A DNA stretch of 64,000 nt. It comes from Sphingomonas panacis (GTDB taxonomy: Bacteria; Pseudomonadota; Alphaproteobacteria; Sphingomonadales; Sphingomonadaceae). Where the stretch lies: assembly GCF_001717955.1 (NCBI RefSeq), contig NZ_CP014168.1:868001-932000 (forward strand), written 5' to 3'. The notes beneath the pieces were generated by a model that worked only from the letters and a program-made list of their open reading frames with translations, was not told where the DNA came from and ran no database searches. Shown here piece by piece: positions 48,813 to 59,231 of this stretch; position 1 is the first letter of the stretch, and each line of letters starts with the position of its first letter. Both the position numbers and the translations under genes were made by a program.

Positions 48813-50999
48813 TCAGGCCGCCGAAACGGTAACCTTCACGCCATCCAGATGAACGATACCGGAGACTTGCTCGAAATCCTCGACTCGTGACGACGTGAGC
48901 AGGTTGATATTGACGCCCGGCAGTGAAGCGGCACGGCTCCAGCCTCCCTTGTTGCCCCAACCGTGCGGATAGCTGACGGTGCCTGCAGAGATTTCGTCGG
49001 ATATCTCTACCTCAACTTCGACACTGCCCGAGGCGCTGCTGACGATGACCTTGTCTCCGTCGCGGATCTGCCGGTTGCGGGCATCGTGGGGGTTGATCAG
49101 CAGGGTTGGCCGGTCCGAGCGCACCAGCCGCTCGACATTGTGCATCCAACTGTTCATCGAACCCAGCTTGCGCCTGCCGATCAGCAGAAGCACGTCGCTG
49201 GCCGGGCTCGGCTCAGCCTGAAGGCGGGCAAGTTCCTTTTCGGTCACAGTGTGTAAAAGCCGCACCTTGCCGTCGGGTGTGCGCACGCGCTTCCATGAAG
49301 CGGCGGCGTCGACCCGCTCGGCCACCCGCTTGCCATGGGGAAACTCCCGCTGAAGGCGCTCGAGCGTTAGACCTTCGGGTCGCTCACCGAAACGATCGCC
49401 GTAAACTCCGGCGCGGACAGCGTGGTCGACTACATCCATCAGGGCCGGGCGGGCCTGATCGGGAGTGCCGCGGGCTGCAAATATGCCGGGATGGCCCATG
49501 CGCTCGAGAATCGCATCATAGACGTCATATTCAAGACGCGCCTCGCCCTGCGGCGGAAGCACGGCGGGGACATACTGCACCCAAGGGCGCGGCGCGTTAG
49601 AAGCCCACATCTGGGTAAGGTCATCGCGCTCGAAGAAGGTCATCGCCGGCAAAATGTAATGGGCGTGACGGCTTGTTTCCGTAACGTAGAGATCGAGCGA
49701 CACGAGCAGGTCGAGTTGTTCCAGCGCGTCGGCAAGCCGATCCCCGCCGGGATAGGAGCTGACCGGATTGCCAGAGTCGATGAACAACGCGCGCAACTGG
49801 CCAGGCCCCGGCGTGGTGATGTCTTTGGCCAGAGTTCCCCCGGAAGTCGTCCCCATCAGCGAGGGGAGATCGCCGATTCGAGTGCGAGTGGCGCCATAGG
49901 CTGGATAAACGGGCGGGCCATCTTCGCCGTCGATCGGGGACACGCCGGAAACCCATCCTCCGGGCGCGCCGAACCGACCGGTGATGACGTTCAACGTCTC
50001 GATCATGACGTTGGTGAGCGTCGCAAAGCTGCCGCGACAGACGCCAAGACGCCCGTAGATTGCGGCGGTGCGGGCGCCGGCGAAGCGCTCGGCCAGCGTC
50101 CTGATCTGCTCGGCCGGAATGCCGCAACGGGCGGAAGCCAGTTCGGGCGTTATCCCGGCGATAGCCACGCGCAATTCGGATGCGCCTGTGCAGCGCTGCT
50201 CAACCACGTCGCGGTCCTCAAGGCCGCTGGCGAAGATGTGCTGCACCATCGACGCCAACAGCCAGGCGTCGCTGTCGGGGCGAATGGGCACGTGCTCGAA
50301 TAACCGCGCCGTTTCGGTTTTTCGCGGATCGACCACAACAACCGCCCCGCGCGCGTGGATTTCATCCAGATATTTGCGCGCCCTTGGTTCGGTGATCAGC
50401 GACATATGTGAAATGACCGGATTTGCACCGATCAGGATCAGAAAATCACATCCCGGCAAGTCGGGAAAGGTGAAGGGCGCCACGCCTCCATAGAGGAATT
50501 CCTGTGCCAGAACTTTCGCCGCGCCGTCAGTATGCGTGACGCTGAACGCCTTGGAAACCGGGTCTAGCGCCCGTCCGAACATGCTGGAATAGCCATAGCG
50601 CAAAGTGCCGAACGCGGCCGGATTCCCGGTGTAGGTGCCGATCGCGCCGGGGCCGCCCGCCGCCGTCACCGCCTTCAGGCGCGATGCGATATCGTCAAGC
50701 GCCTCATCCCAGGAAACGGGCTCGAAGTCCCCGGCCGCTCCCTTTCGCCGGAGCGGGGTCAATATCCGTTCCGGATCGTGGGTGATCGAGGCCATCGCTG
50801 GACCTTTCAGGCAGATATGCCCTTCTGACGTCACATGGTCGCGATCGGGACGGACCTTCACAATGCGCCCACCCGAAACATCGGCGATCATCCCGCAAAG
50901 CGATTCGCATAGCCGACAAAAGGTGATGTGAGCCCCGTCGGCTCCCGGCACGTCCGTGAACGTCTTCGCGGCGGGGAATGCACCATCTCCATCGGCCAT
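48813..50999 (-). CDS. Cytoplasmic molybdopterin-dependent oxidoreductase (4Fe-4S)
   Basis: 728 residues. The N-terminal 4Fe-4S site reads HITFCRLCESLCGM...GHICLKGP (CxxCxxxC plus a fourth Cys near 65). The body shows molybdopterin-binding segments (LILIGANPVISHMS, VVVDPRKTETARLFEHVPIRPDSDAWLL) and C-terminal DARNRQIRDGDKVIVSSASG. There is no signal peptide, so it is cytoplasmic. The substrate is unknown; relatives include acetylene hydratase- and formate dehydrogenase-like proteins. ATG 50999 follows AGAGGTGAT. It is the third gene of the ALDH-thiolase unit. Confidence 0.85.
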   Translation of the reverse strand: MADGDGAFPAAKTFTDVPGADGAHITFCRLCESLCGMIADVSGGRIVKVRPDRDHVTSEGHICLKGPAMASITHDPERILTPLRRKGAAGDFEPVSWDEALDDIASRLKAVTAAGGPGAIGTYTGNPAAFGTLRYGYSSMFGRALDPVSKAFSVTHTDGAAKVLAQEFLYGGVAPFTFPDLPGCDFLILIGANPVISHMSLITEPRARKYLDEIHARGAVVVVDPRKTETARLFEHVPIRPDSDAWLLASMVQHIFASGLEDRDVVEQRCTGASELRVAIAGITPELASARCGIPAEQIRTLAERFAGARTAAIYGRLGVCRGSFATLTNVMIETLNVITGRFGAPGGWVSGVSPIDGEDGPPVYPAYGATRTRIGDLPSLMGTTSGGTLAKDITTPGPGQLRALFIDSGNPVSSYPGGDRLADALEQLDLLVSLDLYVTETSRHAHYILPAMTFFERDDLTQMWASNAPRPWVQYVPAVLPPQGEARLEYDVYDAILERMGHPGIFAARGTPDQARPALMDVVDHAVRAGVYGDRFGERPEGLTLERLQREFPHGKRVAERVDAAASWKRVRTPDGKVRLLHTVTEKELARLQAEPSPASDVLLLIGRRKLGSMNSWMHNVERLVRSDRPTLLINPHDARNRQIRDGDKVIVSSASGSVEVEVEISDEISAGTVSYPHGWGNKGGWSRAASLPGVNINLLTSSRVEDFEQVSGIVHLDGVKVTVSAA

Positions 51000-51113
51000 T
51001 TCATCACCTCTCCGGTTGCATTCTCACACGTGTCGTGTCGTCTCGGCAGCCAACCTGTTCGCAAGGGCGGGCCGTCCGGGGCGGGATCTGGCGGTGGCCC
51101 GCCGCACACCGCA

Positions 51114-52355
51114 TCACACGCGTTCGATGACAATGGCGGGCGCCATGCCGCCCGCCGCACACATCGTCACGAGGCCGCGCTTGAGATCTCGCCTTTCGAG
51201 TTCATCGAGGATTGTACCGATCAGAATCGCGCCGGTGCAGCCGATCGGATGGCCCAGGGCGATGGCGCCGCCATTGACGTTGACCTTCTCGCGATCGACC
51301 CCAAGGTCGCGGATGAACTTCTCGGGAACGATGGCGAAGGCCTCGTTCACTTCCCACAGATCGATGTCGTCGAGCGTCAGCCCCGCCTTCGCGAGAGCCT
51401 TACGCGCGGCTGGACCGGGACCATTGAGCATCAAGGTGGGGTCAGCGCCGACATTGGCCATCGCGCGGATACGGGCACGCGGCTTCAGGCCGTTTCGGGC
51501 CGCATAGGCCGGCGATGCCAGCAGCACGGCGGCGGCGCCATCGACGACACCGGATGAGTTTCCCGCATGGTGAACATGATTGAACTTCAGATCAGGGAAG
51601 GCCCGCCGGATCATGCCGCCAAAGGTCGTCCCGTCCGCGTCGATCGGGAGATCGGCCAGTTCGGCAAACGAAGGCTTGAGCGCAGCCAGGCCTTCGCGAG
51701 TCGTCTGCGGCCTAGGATATTCCTCACGATCCAACGCGATCGCGCCATGTTCATCAAGTACCGGAACCAGCGACCGGTCGAAGCGACCTTCGCGAATGGC
51801 CACCTCCGCCCGCTGTTGGCTCTGATAGGCCAGATCGTCCAACGCCTCGCGCGGAATGCCGTCCAACGTGGCAATGGCATCGGCGCAGATACCCTGATTG
51901 CTCTGCGGCCGCATTCGCCGCAATGCGAGGTTCCCGGCATCAAGCATGCCCGAAGACGGATCGCTGGCGCGCAGTTCGGCGACATGGGACATCATCTCGG
52001 TCCCGCCGGCCACGATCAGGTCTTCCATGCCGGACATGATCTGCCCGGCACCAAAGCTTACGGCGGTGATGCCAGAACCGCAGAAGCGGTCCAGCGTCAC
52101 TCCGCTCACGCGTTCGTCGAACCCCGCGAAAAGCGCCGCCATGCGAGCAAGGTCGCGACCTTGCTTCCCCTGCTGGGTGGACACGCCCCAGATGACATCG
52201 TCGATATCTTCCGACCGCAGATCATTCCGTTCGACAACGGCCCTCAAGACGGTTGCCGCGAGGTGTTGCGGATGAAAGGACGCCAACGCCCCCTTGCCAA
52301 CTCTGCCTATACCGCGTGGAGTGCGGCAGACGTCGATAATGAGGGCATCACCCAT
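51114..52355 (-). CDS. Acetyl-CoA acyltransferase (thiolase)
   Basis: 413 residues. It cleaves a 3-ketoacyl-CoA to acetyl- or propionyl-CoA. Nucleophile Cys in LDRFCGSGITA (near 92), NEAFA, GGAIALGHPIGCTGA and CAAGGMAPA with the second Cys and His. ATG 52355 has AAGAGGTAAG upstream. It is the expected last step of beta-oxidation in this cluster. It follows the aldehyde dehydrogenase gene (85 bp) in the same operon. Confidence 0.93.
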   Translation of the reverse strand: MGDALIIDVCRTPRGIGRVGKGALASFHPQHLAATVLRAVVERNDLRSEDIDDVIWGVSTQQGKQGRDLARMAALFAGFDERVSGVTLDRFCGSGITAVSFGAGQIMSGMEDLIVAGGTEMMSHVAELRASDPSSGMLDAGNLALRRMRPQSNQGICADAIATLDGIPREALDDLAYQSQQRAEVAIREGRFDRSLVPVLDEHGAIALDREEYPRPQTTREGLAALKPSFAELADLPIDADGTTFGGMIRRAFPDLKFNHVHHAGNSSGVVDGAAAVLLASPAYAARNGLKPRARIRAMANVGADPTLMLNGPGPAARKALAKAGLTLDDIDLWEVNEAFAIVPEKFIRDLGVDREKVNVNGGAIALGHPIGCTGAILIGTILDELERRDLKRGLVTMCAAGGMAPAIVIERV

Positions 52356-52440
52356 GTCTTACCTCTTTGGATCTAGTTGGGTCGCATCGGCGCTTTCGCT
52401 GCGCGGCCAGGATATCGTCTAGGTGCGCTGCCGAAGGTCG

Positions 52441-53844
52441 TCAGCGGAGAACGCTGATGACCTGCAGTTGGGTGAATTCTTCAAGCCCCGCTTCCGCCAT
52501 TTCCACGCCGAAGCCAGACTGCTTGCTGCCGCCAAACGGAATCATGGGCGACAAATGGCCATGCTGGTTGATCCAGACGGTGCCTGATTCAAAGCGTCCC
52601 GCCAGGTCGGCGGCGCGCTGCCAATCGCCTGACCAGACCGAGCCACCCAGCCCCCAGGGACTGTCGTTGGCCATTGCTATGGCATCGTCGATATCCGAAA
52701 ACTTGATGATCGGCAGAACCGGACCGAACTGCTCCTCGTCCACCACGCGGACGCCGTTGCTGACATCCTTCACCACCGTCGGTCTGATGAAGTAGCCGGG
52801 GCCTTCGGGCGGTTCACCGCCAGCAATAATCGTGCCCTTCGTCCGCGCATCCTCAATCAGCCCGGCCACGCGATGATATTGCGCTTTGTTCTGCAATGGG
52901 CCGAACCGGACTCCCTCCGCCAGTCCATCGCCGACCACGGCCTCGTTCGCCAGCCGAGCAATTTCATCGCACAATTCATCATGAATCGATTCGTGCGCAT
53001 AGACGCGCTTGATGGCGATGCAGATCTGGCCGCTGTTGCGAAAGGCAGCCCGAAATATCTCACCGGCCACTTCGCGTGGATTCACGTCATCCAGCACAAT
53101 GGCCGCGTCGTTTCCGCCCAGTTCGAGTGTGAGGCGCTTGAGCGTGGCAGCGGCACCGGCCATTACCTTGCGGCCCGTTTCCGTCGAACCGGTGAATGAA
53201 ACCTTTCGGACATCCGGATGCGCCGACAACAGATGGCCAAGGTCATTGTCGTCGGAAATGATGTTCACCACCCCGGGCGGCGCAATATCGGCGATCAAGG
53301 CGCCGATACGCAACGTGCTCAGCGGGGTTGTCGCGGCCGGCTTGATTACCATCGTGTTGCCCGCCAGCAGCGCCGGCGGCATCTTGAACGCCAACAGCGA
53401 AAGCGGAAAATTCCACGGTACGATGGCTGCTACAACGCCCAGCGGCCGGCGATGCGCTTCCACGCGGCGGGATTGCGAATCCTCTATCACTTTTACGGGA
53501 AGATCAAACGCTGCAAAAGCTCGGAAAGCGCCTGCCGTCGCACGGGCTTCGCCGATCGCGTCTGCCAGAGGCTTACCCTGCTCCATCGTCAAGTATCGGC
53601 CCAGTTCTTCGGCATTCGCCTCGATAACGTCGGCCATTGCCAAAAGCACTCGGCGGCGATCTTCGACCGGGGTGTCACGCCAGCCTGGAAAGGCCCTGCG
53701 CGCTGCCGCGACTGCCAGGTCGAGTTGCGCCGGCGATGCATGCGGTGCCTTTGCAAAAGCTTGTGCGGTGGCAGGATTGAGGACGTCTATTGACCCATGG
53801 CCGGGAGTCAGTTTCCCGTCGATCAGCATCGCAAAGTCTTCCAC
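52441..53844 (-). CDS. NAD(P)-dependent aldehyde dehydrogenase
   Basis: 467 residues. It oxidises an aldehyde to an acid. Catalytic Glu in LELGGNDAAIVLDDVNP and catalytic Cys in RNSGQICIAIKRVYAHESIHDELCDE; cofactor site FTGSTETGRK. GTG 53844 is chosen because AAAGGAGG lies just upstream; an ATG at 53829 and an upstream GTG at 53892 are alternatives. It is the first gene of the operon ALDH-thiolase-molybdoenzyme; the AATT-N8-AATT motif lies at 53900-53915, 56 bp upstream. Confidence 0.9.
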   Translation of the reverse strand: MEDFAMLIDGKLTPGHGSIDVLNPATAQAFAKAPHASPAQLDLAVAAARRAFPGWRDTPVEDRRRVLLAMADVIEANAEELGRYLTMEQGKPLADAIGEARATAGAFRAFAAFDLPVKVIEDSQSRRVEAHRRPLGVVAAIVPWNFPLSLLAFKMPPALLAGNTMVIKPAATTPLSTLRIGALIADIAPPGVVNIISDDNDLGHLLSAHPDVRKVSFTGSTETGRKVMAGAAATLKRLTLELGGNDAAIVLDDVNPREVAGEIFRAAFRNSGQICIAIKRVYAHESIHDELCDEIARLANEAVVGDGLAEGVRFGPLQNKAQYHRVAGLIEDARTKGTIIAGGEPPEGPGYFIRPTVVKDVSNGVRVVDEEQFGPVLPIIKFSDIDDAIAMANDSPWGLGGSVWSGDWQRAADLAGRFESGTVWINQHGHLSPMIPFGGSKQSGFGVEMAEAGLEEFTQLQVISVLR

Positions 53845-53899
53845 CGCGCCTCCTTTTGGCCGCACAGCGCTTTCGAGAAGACTGGCGCCCACAAATATT

Positions 53900-53915
53900 A
53901 ATTGATTGACTAATT
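53900..53915. promoter_or_regulatory. AATT-N8-AATT operator motif (site D)
   Basis: AATT-GATTGACT-AATT, 16 bp, located 56 bp upstream of the aldehyde dehydrogenase start. One of four exact AATT-N8-AATT copies found in the cluster; see the findings. Confidence 0.6.
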
Positions 53916-53953
53916 CATGCTAGTCCGCCGTGGTGATAAAGGCAACGGCCTTT

Positions 53954-55015
53954 TCAAACCCGCGCGTCAACAACCGCGCAGGCAAGTGCGAGCAAGTCCG
54001 GTAATCTGGCCACGCGAGCCGCAGCAGAATCCGAAGCGGCATTGCCGCGGATCATCCGTCCTTTGATCCCGTGCATGATCCCTGCAATCCGAAACATTGT
54101 GAAGGCGGTCAGGTAGCGCAAATCCTCGGCGGTGATGTCAGGTCGGCCGACACGGCGACAATAAGCGCTCGCATAGTCGATCTCGGACGGTATGTTCATG
54201 GCCTGAAGATCACAACCGATCAGGCCGGCAACGATCTTCGGTGGCATCTTGTACATGACCAGATGATAGGCAAAGTCCGCCAAGGGATGACCGAGCGTGG
54301 ACAGTTCCCAATCGAGAACAGCGATCACGCGCGGTTCCGAAGGGTGGAAGATCAAGTTGTCGCAGCGAAAGTCCCCGTGAACGATCCGGACCTCGTCGGG
54401 AATATGGCGATGTTCTTCCAACCATTCGATCAACCGGTCCATGTCGGCCGCCCGGCCCGCGTCGGTGTCCTCGCGATACTGGCGCGAAAGGCGTGCGACC
54501 TGGCGATCGAAATATCCCCCGGCTGGTCCGTAGTCCGCCAGACCGACCGTGGCCGGGTCGATGCTGTGCAGTGCCGCGATCGTGGTATTCATGGCATCGA
54601 AATAGGCCGGGCGCGCGGCTCTGGTCACTTCCGGGAAGCTGGTGTCCCAGAAGATCCTGCCGACGACATGGTCCATCACATAGAATGCGCTGCCCAGGAC
54701 GCTGTCCTCCGTGCACAGCCCCAGGAGACGAGGAACCGGGACCGCGCTTCCGTGTAGCGCCTCCAGCACCCGCGCTTCCCGTTCGATAGCATGCGCGCCC
54801 TTGAGCAACTGGCCAAAGGGCTTGCGCCGCAGCACATAGCTGCGCGTCGGGGTATCGACGCGGTAGGTCGGATTGGATTGGCCGCCTCCGAAGCGATGCA
54901 GTGTCAGAGGACCGGCAAACTCGTCGACATGCGCGCCCATCCAAGCCGCCAGTCGGGCCTCGTCGATATCGGGCGGCGTCACGGCGCCTCCGATTGCAGC
55001 TTGTGCGTCACGCAT
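53954..55015 (-). CDS. ACAD10/11-N-like acyl-CoA kinase (phosphotransferase family)
   Basis: 353 residues. Kinase-like motifs: [25 protein letters not shown] (ATP loop and Lys), [15 protein letters not shown] (catalytic HGD and Asn), [24 protein letters not shown] (metal Asp), the pattern of the N-terminal domain of ACAD10/11 (LvaA type). In levulinate catabolism LvaA phosphorylates the 4-hydroxyl of 4-hydroxyvaleryl-CoA. Start ATG 55015 overlaps the hydratase stop by 8 bases. An ACAD11-like dehydrogenase is encoded at 59254. Confidence 0.87.
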   Translation of the reverse strand: MRDAQAAIGGAVTPPDIDEARLAAWMGAHVDEFAGPLTLHRFGGGQSNPTYRVDTPTRSYVLRRKPFGQLLKGAHAIEREARVLEALHGSAVPVPRLLGLCTEDSVLGSAFYVMDHVVGRIFWDTSFPEVTRAARPAYFDAMNTTIAALHSIDPATVGLADYGPAGGYFDRQVARLSRQYREDTDAGRAADMDRLIEWLEEHRHIPDEVRIVHGDFRCDNLIFHPSEPRVIAVLDWELSTLGHPLADFAYHLVMYKMPPKIVAGLIGCDLQAMNIPSEIDYASAYCRRVGRPDITAEDLRYLTAFTMFRIAGIMHGIKGRMIRGNAASDSAAARVARLPDLLALACAVVDARV

Positions 55016-55892
55016 AGTCCGGGTCCACCCACCAAGGAAAAAAGTCCGGCATGCCGTTGGAGACCCGGTCCGTGAACCGTGGGCCACGCCCTTCGCCCCT
55101 CGCCGACCGTAACTCTTCAAAATCGCCACCACGCCCGCGCGCCAGCAGGGCCCATGCCTCCACCTTGTGGGCCTCCATCGGATCGGTCATGGCGATGCCA
55201 CGCCAGATCATCTGGCGGATCAGCGCCATCGAAACCGCGGACGTACCCTCGATATACCCTTGCGCGATTGCCCGCGCGGTGGCGAGCAGCTCACCGGGCG
55301 GAACGATGCGCTGGACCATACCCGCCTCCCTGGCGTCGTCTGCCGACACAAATCGGCCGGAAAAGAGCCAGTCGAGCGCCTTCGGAACCCCGATCAGGCG
55401 GGGCAGGAAGTAGGTGGACGCCCCCTCCGGCACGAGCCCAATCCGCGAGAAGATAAAGCCGAACCGCGCTGTATCGGCGGCAACCCGCACATCCATCGGC
55501 AGGGTAATGGTCGCGCCGGCGCCGACAGCCGGACCGTTGATCGCACCGATCACGGGCTTCAGGCACCGATAGATCCGCAGCGCGACCAGGCCCGCGCCAT
55601 CGCGCCCTGCTTCGGCGGCATAGTCGATCGTGCCATCGGGCCGCGTCACCGCAGAGTATCGCTGCTCCATCTGCTCGCGCCCACCCGGACCCAGATCGGC
55701 GCCGGCGCAGAACGCCGGCCCTTCGCCGGTGACGATGATCGCCCGCACTTCGTCATCGGCGTCGGCCAGATCGAACGCGGCAACCATGTCCTGACGCATC
55801 TGAACGTTGAACGGATTCCGCTTTTCAGGGCAATTCAAGGTGATGGTGGCAACCCGACCCTCGGTTTCGTAGCGGATTGCCTTGAATGCCAT
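55008..55892 (-). CDS. Enoyl-CoA hydratase/isomerase-family protein
   Basis: 294 residues, crotonase fold: [28 protein letters not shown] (oxyanion), [58 protein letters not shown]. Only one of the two usual Glu residues is apparent (VPEGAS). ATG 55892 is chosen among three in-frame starts; the operator E lies at 55933-55948. It overlaps the kinase gene by 8 bases, which makes the pair a unit and suggests sequential steps on the same CoA ester. Confidence 0.85.
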   Translation of the reverse strand: MAFKAIRYETEGRVATITLNCPEKRNPFNVQMRQDMVAAFDLADADDEVRAIIVTGEGPAFCAGADLGPGGREQMEQRYSAVTRPDGTIDYAAEAGRDGAGLVALRIYRCLKPVIGAINGPAVGAGATITLPMDVRVAADTARFGFIFSRIGLVPEGASTYFLPRLIGVPKALDWLFSGRFVSADDAREAGMVQRIVPPGELLATARAIAQGYIEGTSAVSMALIRQMIWRGIAMTDPMEAHKVEAWALLARGRGGDFEELRSARGEGRGPRFTDRVSNGMPDFFPWWVDPDYA

Positions 55893-55932
55893 GCGCTTCA
55901 TTTTTTCATCGGCCCGGCCCACACGTTGTCAC

Positions 55933-55948
55933 AATTAACTAGCTAGTT
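55933..55948. promoter_or_regulatory. AATT-N8-(A)GTT operator motif (site E)
   Basis: AATT-AACTAGCT-AGTT, with a 14-bp perfect palindrome TAACTAGCTAGTTA (55936-55949) inside it. It lies 41 bp upstream of the hydratase start and can also serve the divergent FadJ-type gene at 56082. Confidence 0.6.
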
Positions 55949-56081
55949 ATTATTTGTTGTCAAGCACCGCGATGTGAGGCATTGCCACCAAACATACAGC
56001 GTGGGTGCGGGCCGCTATCCGGCTGCGCGCCAAGCAACGCACGCGCACAATCTGCCGATGGAAGTGGAACGGGTGGGACTC

Positions 56082-58187
56082 ATGGAAAAGAAGCTGGCGG
56101 ACATCACCTGGCGGGACGGTATCGCGATTGTCGCCATAGACTCACCACCGGTCAACGCGCTGTCAAACCGGGTGCGGTCGGAACTTGGAAGGGCGCTTCA
56201 ACATGCCTGTGCTACACCGGGCGTCCGGGGCATCATTCTGTTGTGCAAGGGGCGGACGTTTTTCGCCGGGGCTGATATCAAGGAAATCGGCAAGGCCAAG
56301 GATTGGCCCGACCTCATCGAATTGGGCGACCTGATCGAACAGGCTCCAGCCCCGGTGGTCGCCGCCATGCACGGATCCGCGTTCGGTGGCGGTCTCGAAC
56401 TGGCGCTCGCTTGTCACTACCGCGTGGCGGTCCCTTCAGCCAAGGTCGGCTTACCCGAAGTAAATCTCGGCCTCATTCCTGGCGGCGGCGGCACCCAGCG
56501 CCTGCCGCGGATTATCGGTGCCGCCAAGGCGCTGGACGTCATCGCCTTCGGTCGGCCGCTGCCGGCTTCACAGGCCCACGTGCTAGGTCTGATCGATAGC
56601 CTGGTGGACGAACAGGATTTGGCATGGGGTGCTGTACAGTTTCTCCAGAGCAAGCTCGACACCCAGCATGCCGTGGTCCCGGTACGCGACCGGAGCGATG
56701 CCTTGGCCGAGGCCCGCCACGACCCCGGCCTGTTCGAGCGATTTCGCGCCGAGAACAAGCGTGTGTTGCGAGGGCTCGATGCCCCCGAGGCCGCAATTTG
56801 CGCAATCGAGGCTGCGGTAAACATGCCGTTCGAAGCTGGGCTCGCGTTCGAGCACGAACAGTTCGTCGCGCTCGCCGCATCCAGCCAATCCGCGGCCCGG
56901 CGCTATGCGTTCTTCGCCGAACGTAATAGCGTCAAGGTTCCCGACATCCCGGCCGGGACGCCTGCTCTGACTATCGATTCGGTGGCGGTCATTGGCGGCG
57001 GATTGATGGGGACGGGTATCGCAACTTGCTTTTTGGCGGCTGGAATCGCCGTCACACTGATCGAGCAATCATCCGAAGCGCTGGAACGCGGTGTGGCCGC
57101 GGTCGACCGCAATCTCGCCAGCGCGGTAAAGCGCGGCCAGCTTACCTCCAGCAAACAGGCAGCGGCACGCACCCGCCTCGAGCCGACGATCAACATCGGC
57201 GCCGTCGCCGAAGCTGACCTCGTCATCGAGGCGGTCTTTGAGCACATGGATGCCAAGCAGGCCCTGTTTCGGAGCATTGCCGGCATCGTCAAGCCAACGG
57301 CGCTCATCGCATCCAATACGTCCTTCCTGGACATCGACAAGCTCGCCGCCTCAATCTCGCGGCCGGAGCGCTTCCTTGGCCTGCATTTCTTTTCGCCGGC
57401 AAACGTCATGCCGCTGCTCGAGATTGTCCGCGGTGCATTCACCTCCAGTTCGGCGATCGTCACGGCGCTGAAGATCGCCCAGAAGATCGGGAAGACGCCA
57501 GTACTGGCGGGCAACTGCCCCGGATTCATCGCCAATCGCGCGATGGCCGCGCGCAGCCAGCTTGTCGGAACCTTATTGCTGGACGGCTTCACCCCGCAGG
57601 AGATCGACGAAGCATCGGTGGCATTCGGGTTTCCGATGGGTCCGTTTCAGATGACCGACCTTGTCGGCCTGGAAGTCGCGGCCTCGACCCCCACCGGTGA
57701 GGATAGCATGGGCATCCTGCGCACCTTGATCGCCTCTGGTCGGGTCGGGCAGAAAGCTGGACGTGGCTATTATGATTACGGCAACGATCGCGTCCCAGTT
57801 CCTTCACCAGAGGTCGCCGCCCTGCTCGCCAAGTTGTCGACCGGCCGCAAGCCCGACTGGACGGCCGCGACGATCGCGGAGTACCAGCTGTTTCCGGTTG
57901 TAAACGAGGCCACGCGCATCCTTGAGGAAGGCTTCGCGGTACGTGCGTCCGACATCGATGTAGCGATCATGCTCGGATATGGCTGGCCCGCCGCGACCGG
58001 GGGGCCGATGTTCTGGGCAGATAGCATCGGATTGGACCGCGTCGTCTCAGGCCTGCGCGTTTTGGCGGAACGCTATGGCGTTACCTATGCGCCATGCGCG
58101 CTGCTCGAACGCCTCGCGCAGGGCGGAGGTCGGCTTCACGAAGTGCAGTCTGCGCGTTTCGCGGACGTCAACGTTGCCGGTAGGTGA
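56082..58187 (+). CDS. FadJ-type enoyl-CoA hydratase / 3-hydroxyacyl-CoA dehydrogenase
   Basis: 701 residues. The N-terminal hydratase domain has the two catalytic Glu residues: GGGLELALACH and LPEVNLGLIPGGGGTQRLPR. The C-terminal dehydrogenase has GGGLMGTGIATCF (NAD), SNTSFLDID, LGLHFFSPANVMPLLEIVRG (His) and GFIANRAMAARS, then C-terminal helices. Bifunctional enzyme of beta-oxidation. ATG 56082 follows GGTGGGAC; an in-frame ATG at 56058 is possible. It is transcribed alone, divergent from the hydratase-kinase unit. Confidence 0.93.
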   Translation: MEKKLADITWRDGIAIVAIDSPPVNALSNRVRSELGRALQHACATPGVRGIILLCKGRTFFAGADIKEIGKAKDWPDLIELGDLIEQAPAPVVAAMHGSAFGGGLELALACHYRVAVPSAKVGLPEVNLGLIPGGGGTQRLPRIIGAAKALDVIAFGRPLPASQAHVLGLIDSLVDEQDLAWGAVQFLQSKLDTQHAVVPVRDRSDALAEARHDPGLFERFRAENKRVLRGLDAPEAAICAIEAAVNMPFEAGLAFEHEQFVALAASSQSAARRYAFFAERNSVKVPDIPAGTPALTIDSVAVIGGGLMGTGIATCFLAAGIAVTLIEQSSEALERGVAAVDRNLASAVKRGQLTSSKQAAARTRLEPTINIGAVAEADLVIEAVFEHMDAKQALFRSIAGIVKPTALIASNTSFLDIDKLAASISRPERFLGLHFFSPANVMPLLEIVRGAFTSSSAIVTALKIAQKIGKTPVLAGNCPGFIANRAMAARSQLVGTLLLDGFTPQEIDEASVAFGFPMGPFQMTDLVGLEVAASTPTGEDSMGILRTLIASGRVGQKAGRGYYDYGNDRVPVPSPEVAALLAKLSTGRKPDWTAATIAEYQLFPVVNEATRILEEGFAVRASDIDVAIMLGYGWPAATGGPMFWADSIGLDRVVSGLRVLAERYGVTYAPCALLERLAQGGGRLHEVQSARFADVNVAGR

Positions 58188-58530
58188 AGCGCATGAGGCT
58201 GCAGTAGCACGCTCAGAGCATGTTCGGGTCGATCTCGGTCGCACCATGCTCTGTCAGAAGACCTTTCAGCCCGCCAGTCGATGAGATTAATCGCTGATCC
58301 AGAGTTGGAGCCGGACGGCGCCGATGCGTCACTAACCCTCAGACTGGTTTTCAATACCACGCGGCGGCATAAGGGATGCTGTCGCTGGCGAGCAGAGCGC
58401 CGGCCTATAGCGATACGAAGCCGTGAAGTCCCAGGAGTGCTGTGGTGGTTCGCGCTATGGCGTCGTTAGTTGATCGGCGCGGTCGCCGTTTGCGCCCCCG
58501 CCGCTCGAATCCTGCCGCCCTCAAACGGTT
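58188..58530. other. Convergent intergenic region after FadJ-type gene
   Basis: 343 bases without a gene. It contains CAGAGCATG (58214-58222) and CATGCTCTG (58245-58253), a perfect 9-bp inverted repeat with a 22-base loop, a candidate terminator for the FadJ-type gene. The TetR gene ends at 58531. Confidence 0.45.
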
Positions 58531-59133
58531 CTAACGAACGCGAATCCCATCGAGAATAATGCTGCACAATTCTTCGACAAATTGCCGTCGCCTCTCTTCG
58601 CTCAGACTTTCTCCCCCAAGCAATTCTCGCAGCAGCAGCTTGCGCAGGAACAGCTGGTCGCAGGTGCCCGTGATAATCAGGTACAGAATCACCGGGTCCA
58701 TCTCCCGGAACACTCCAGCCTTTACACCTTCTGCCATGATTTGCCGCTGAGCTTCTGCAACAGGACGGCTCAATTCCCTGTCAATCACCGCACCGAACGT
58801 TTCCGGAGACTCCAGAATCAGGTGATGCATCAGTGCATTGATATAGGGATGGCGGAGATATGTGTTCGCAATTCCACTTATATGAACTTCGAGCTTTTTT
58901 TCAGGAGATATACTCATCCCCAGAAGGTGGTCGAGTTGCTTCATTCCTGGAAGCATCACCTTCCGCAACAATTCGACCAGCATACCGGCCTTGTTGCCGA
59001 AATAATACTTCACCATGGCCGAATTGATATTCGCTCGACGCGCGATTTCGGTGAGCGTGATGTCAATGGAGCCCCGCTCCCGCATCAGGTCCGCCGCTGC
59101 ATTGAGAAGTTGCTCACGGGCTCCGACGTCCAT
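58531..59133 (-). CDS. TetR-family transcription regulator
   Basis: 200 residues. The N-terminal HTH reads REQLLNAAADLMRERGSIDITLTEIARRANINSAMVKYYFGNKAGML, then a ligand-binding C-terminal domain (TYLRHPYINALMHHLILESPETFGAVIDREL). ATG 59133 has AGGAGGGG upstream. It is the only regulator inside the catabolic cluster and likely represses it in response to a CoA ester. Motif F (59232-59247) lies 99 bp upstream of its start, fitting autoregulation. Confidence 0.9.
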   Translation of the reverse strand: MDVGAREQLLNAAADLMRERGSIDITLTEIARRANINSAMVKYYFGNKAGMLVELLRKVMLPGMKQLDHLLGMSISPEKKLEVHISGIANTYLRHPYINALMHHLILESPETFGAVIDRELSRPVAEAQRQIMAEGVKAGVFREMDPVILYLIITGTCDQLFLRKLLLRELLGGESLSEERRRQFVEELCSIILDGIRVR

Positions 59134-59231
59134 TCCCGGCCCCTCCTCATGTGATTTCGCTGGCCGACCCACGGGCTACCTTCCCCAAAAAGCTATGACA
59201 TAGCGGCTCGCCATATAGTGTTCAAGCATGC

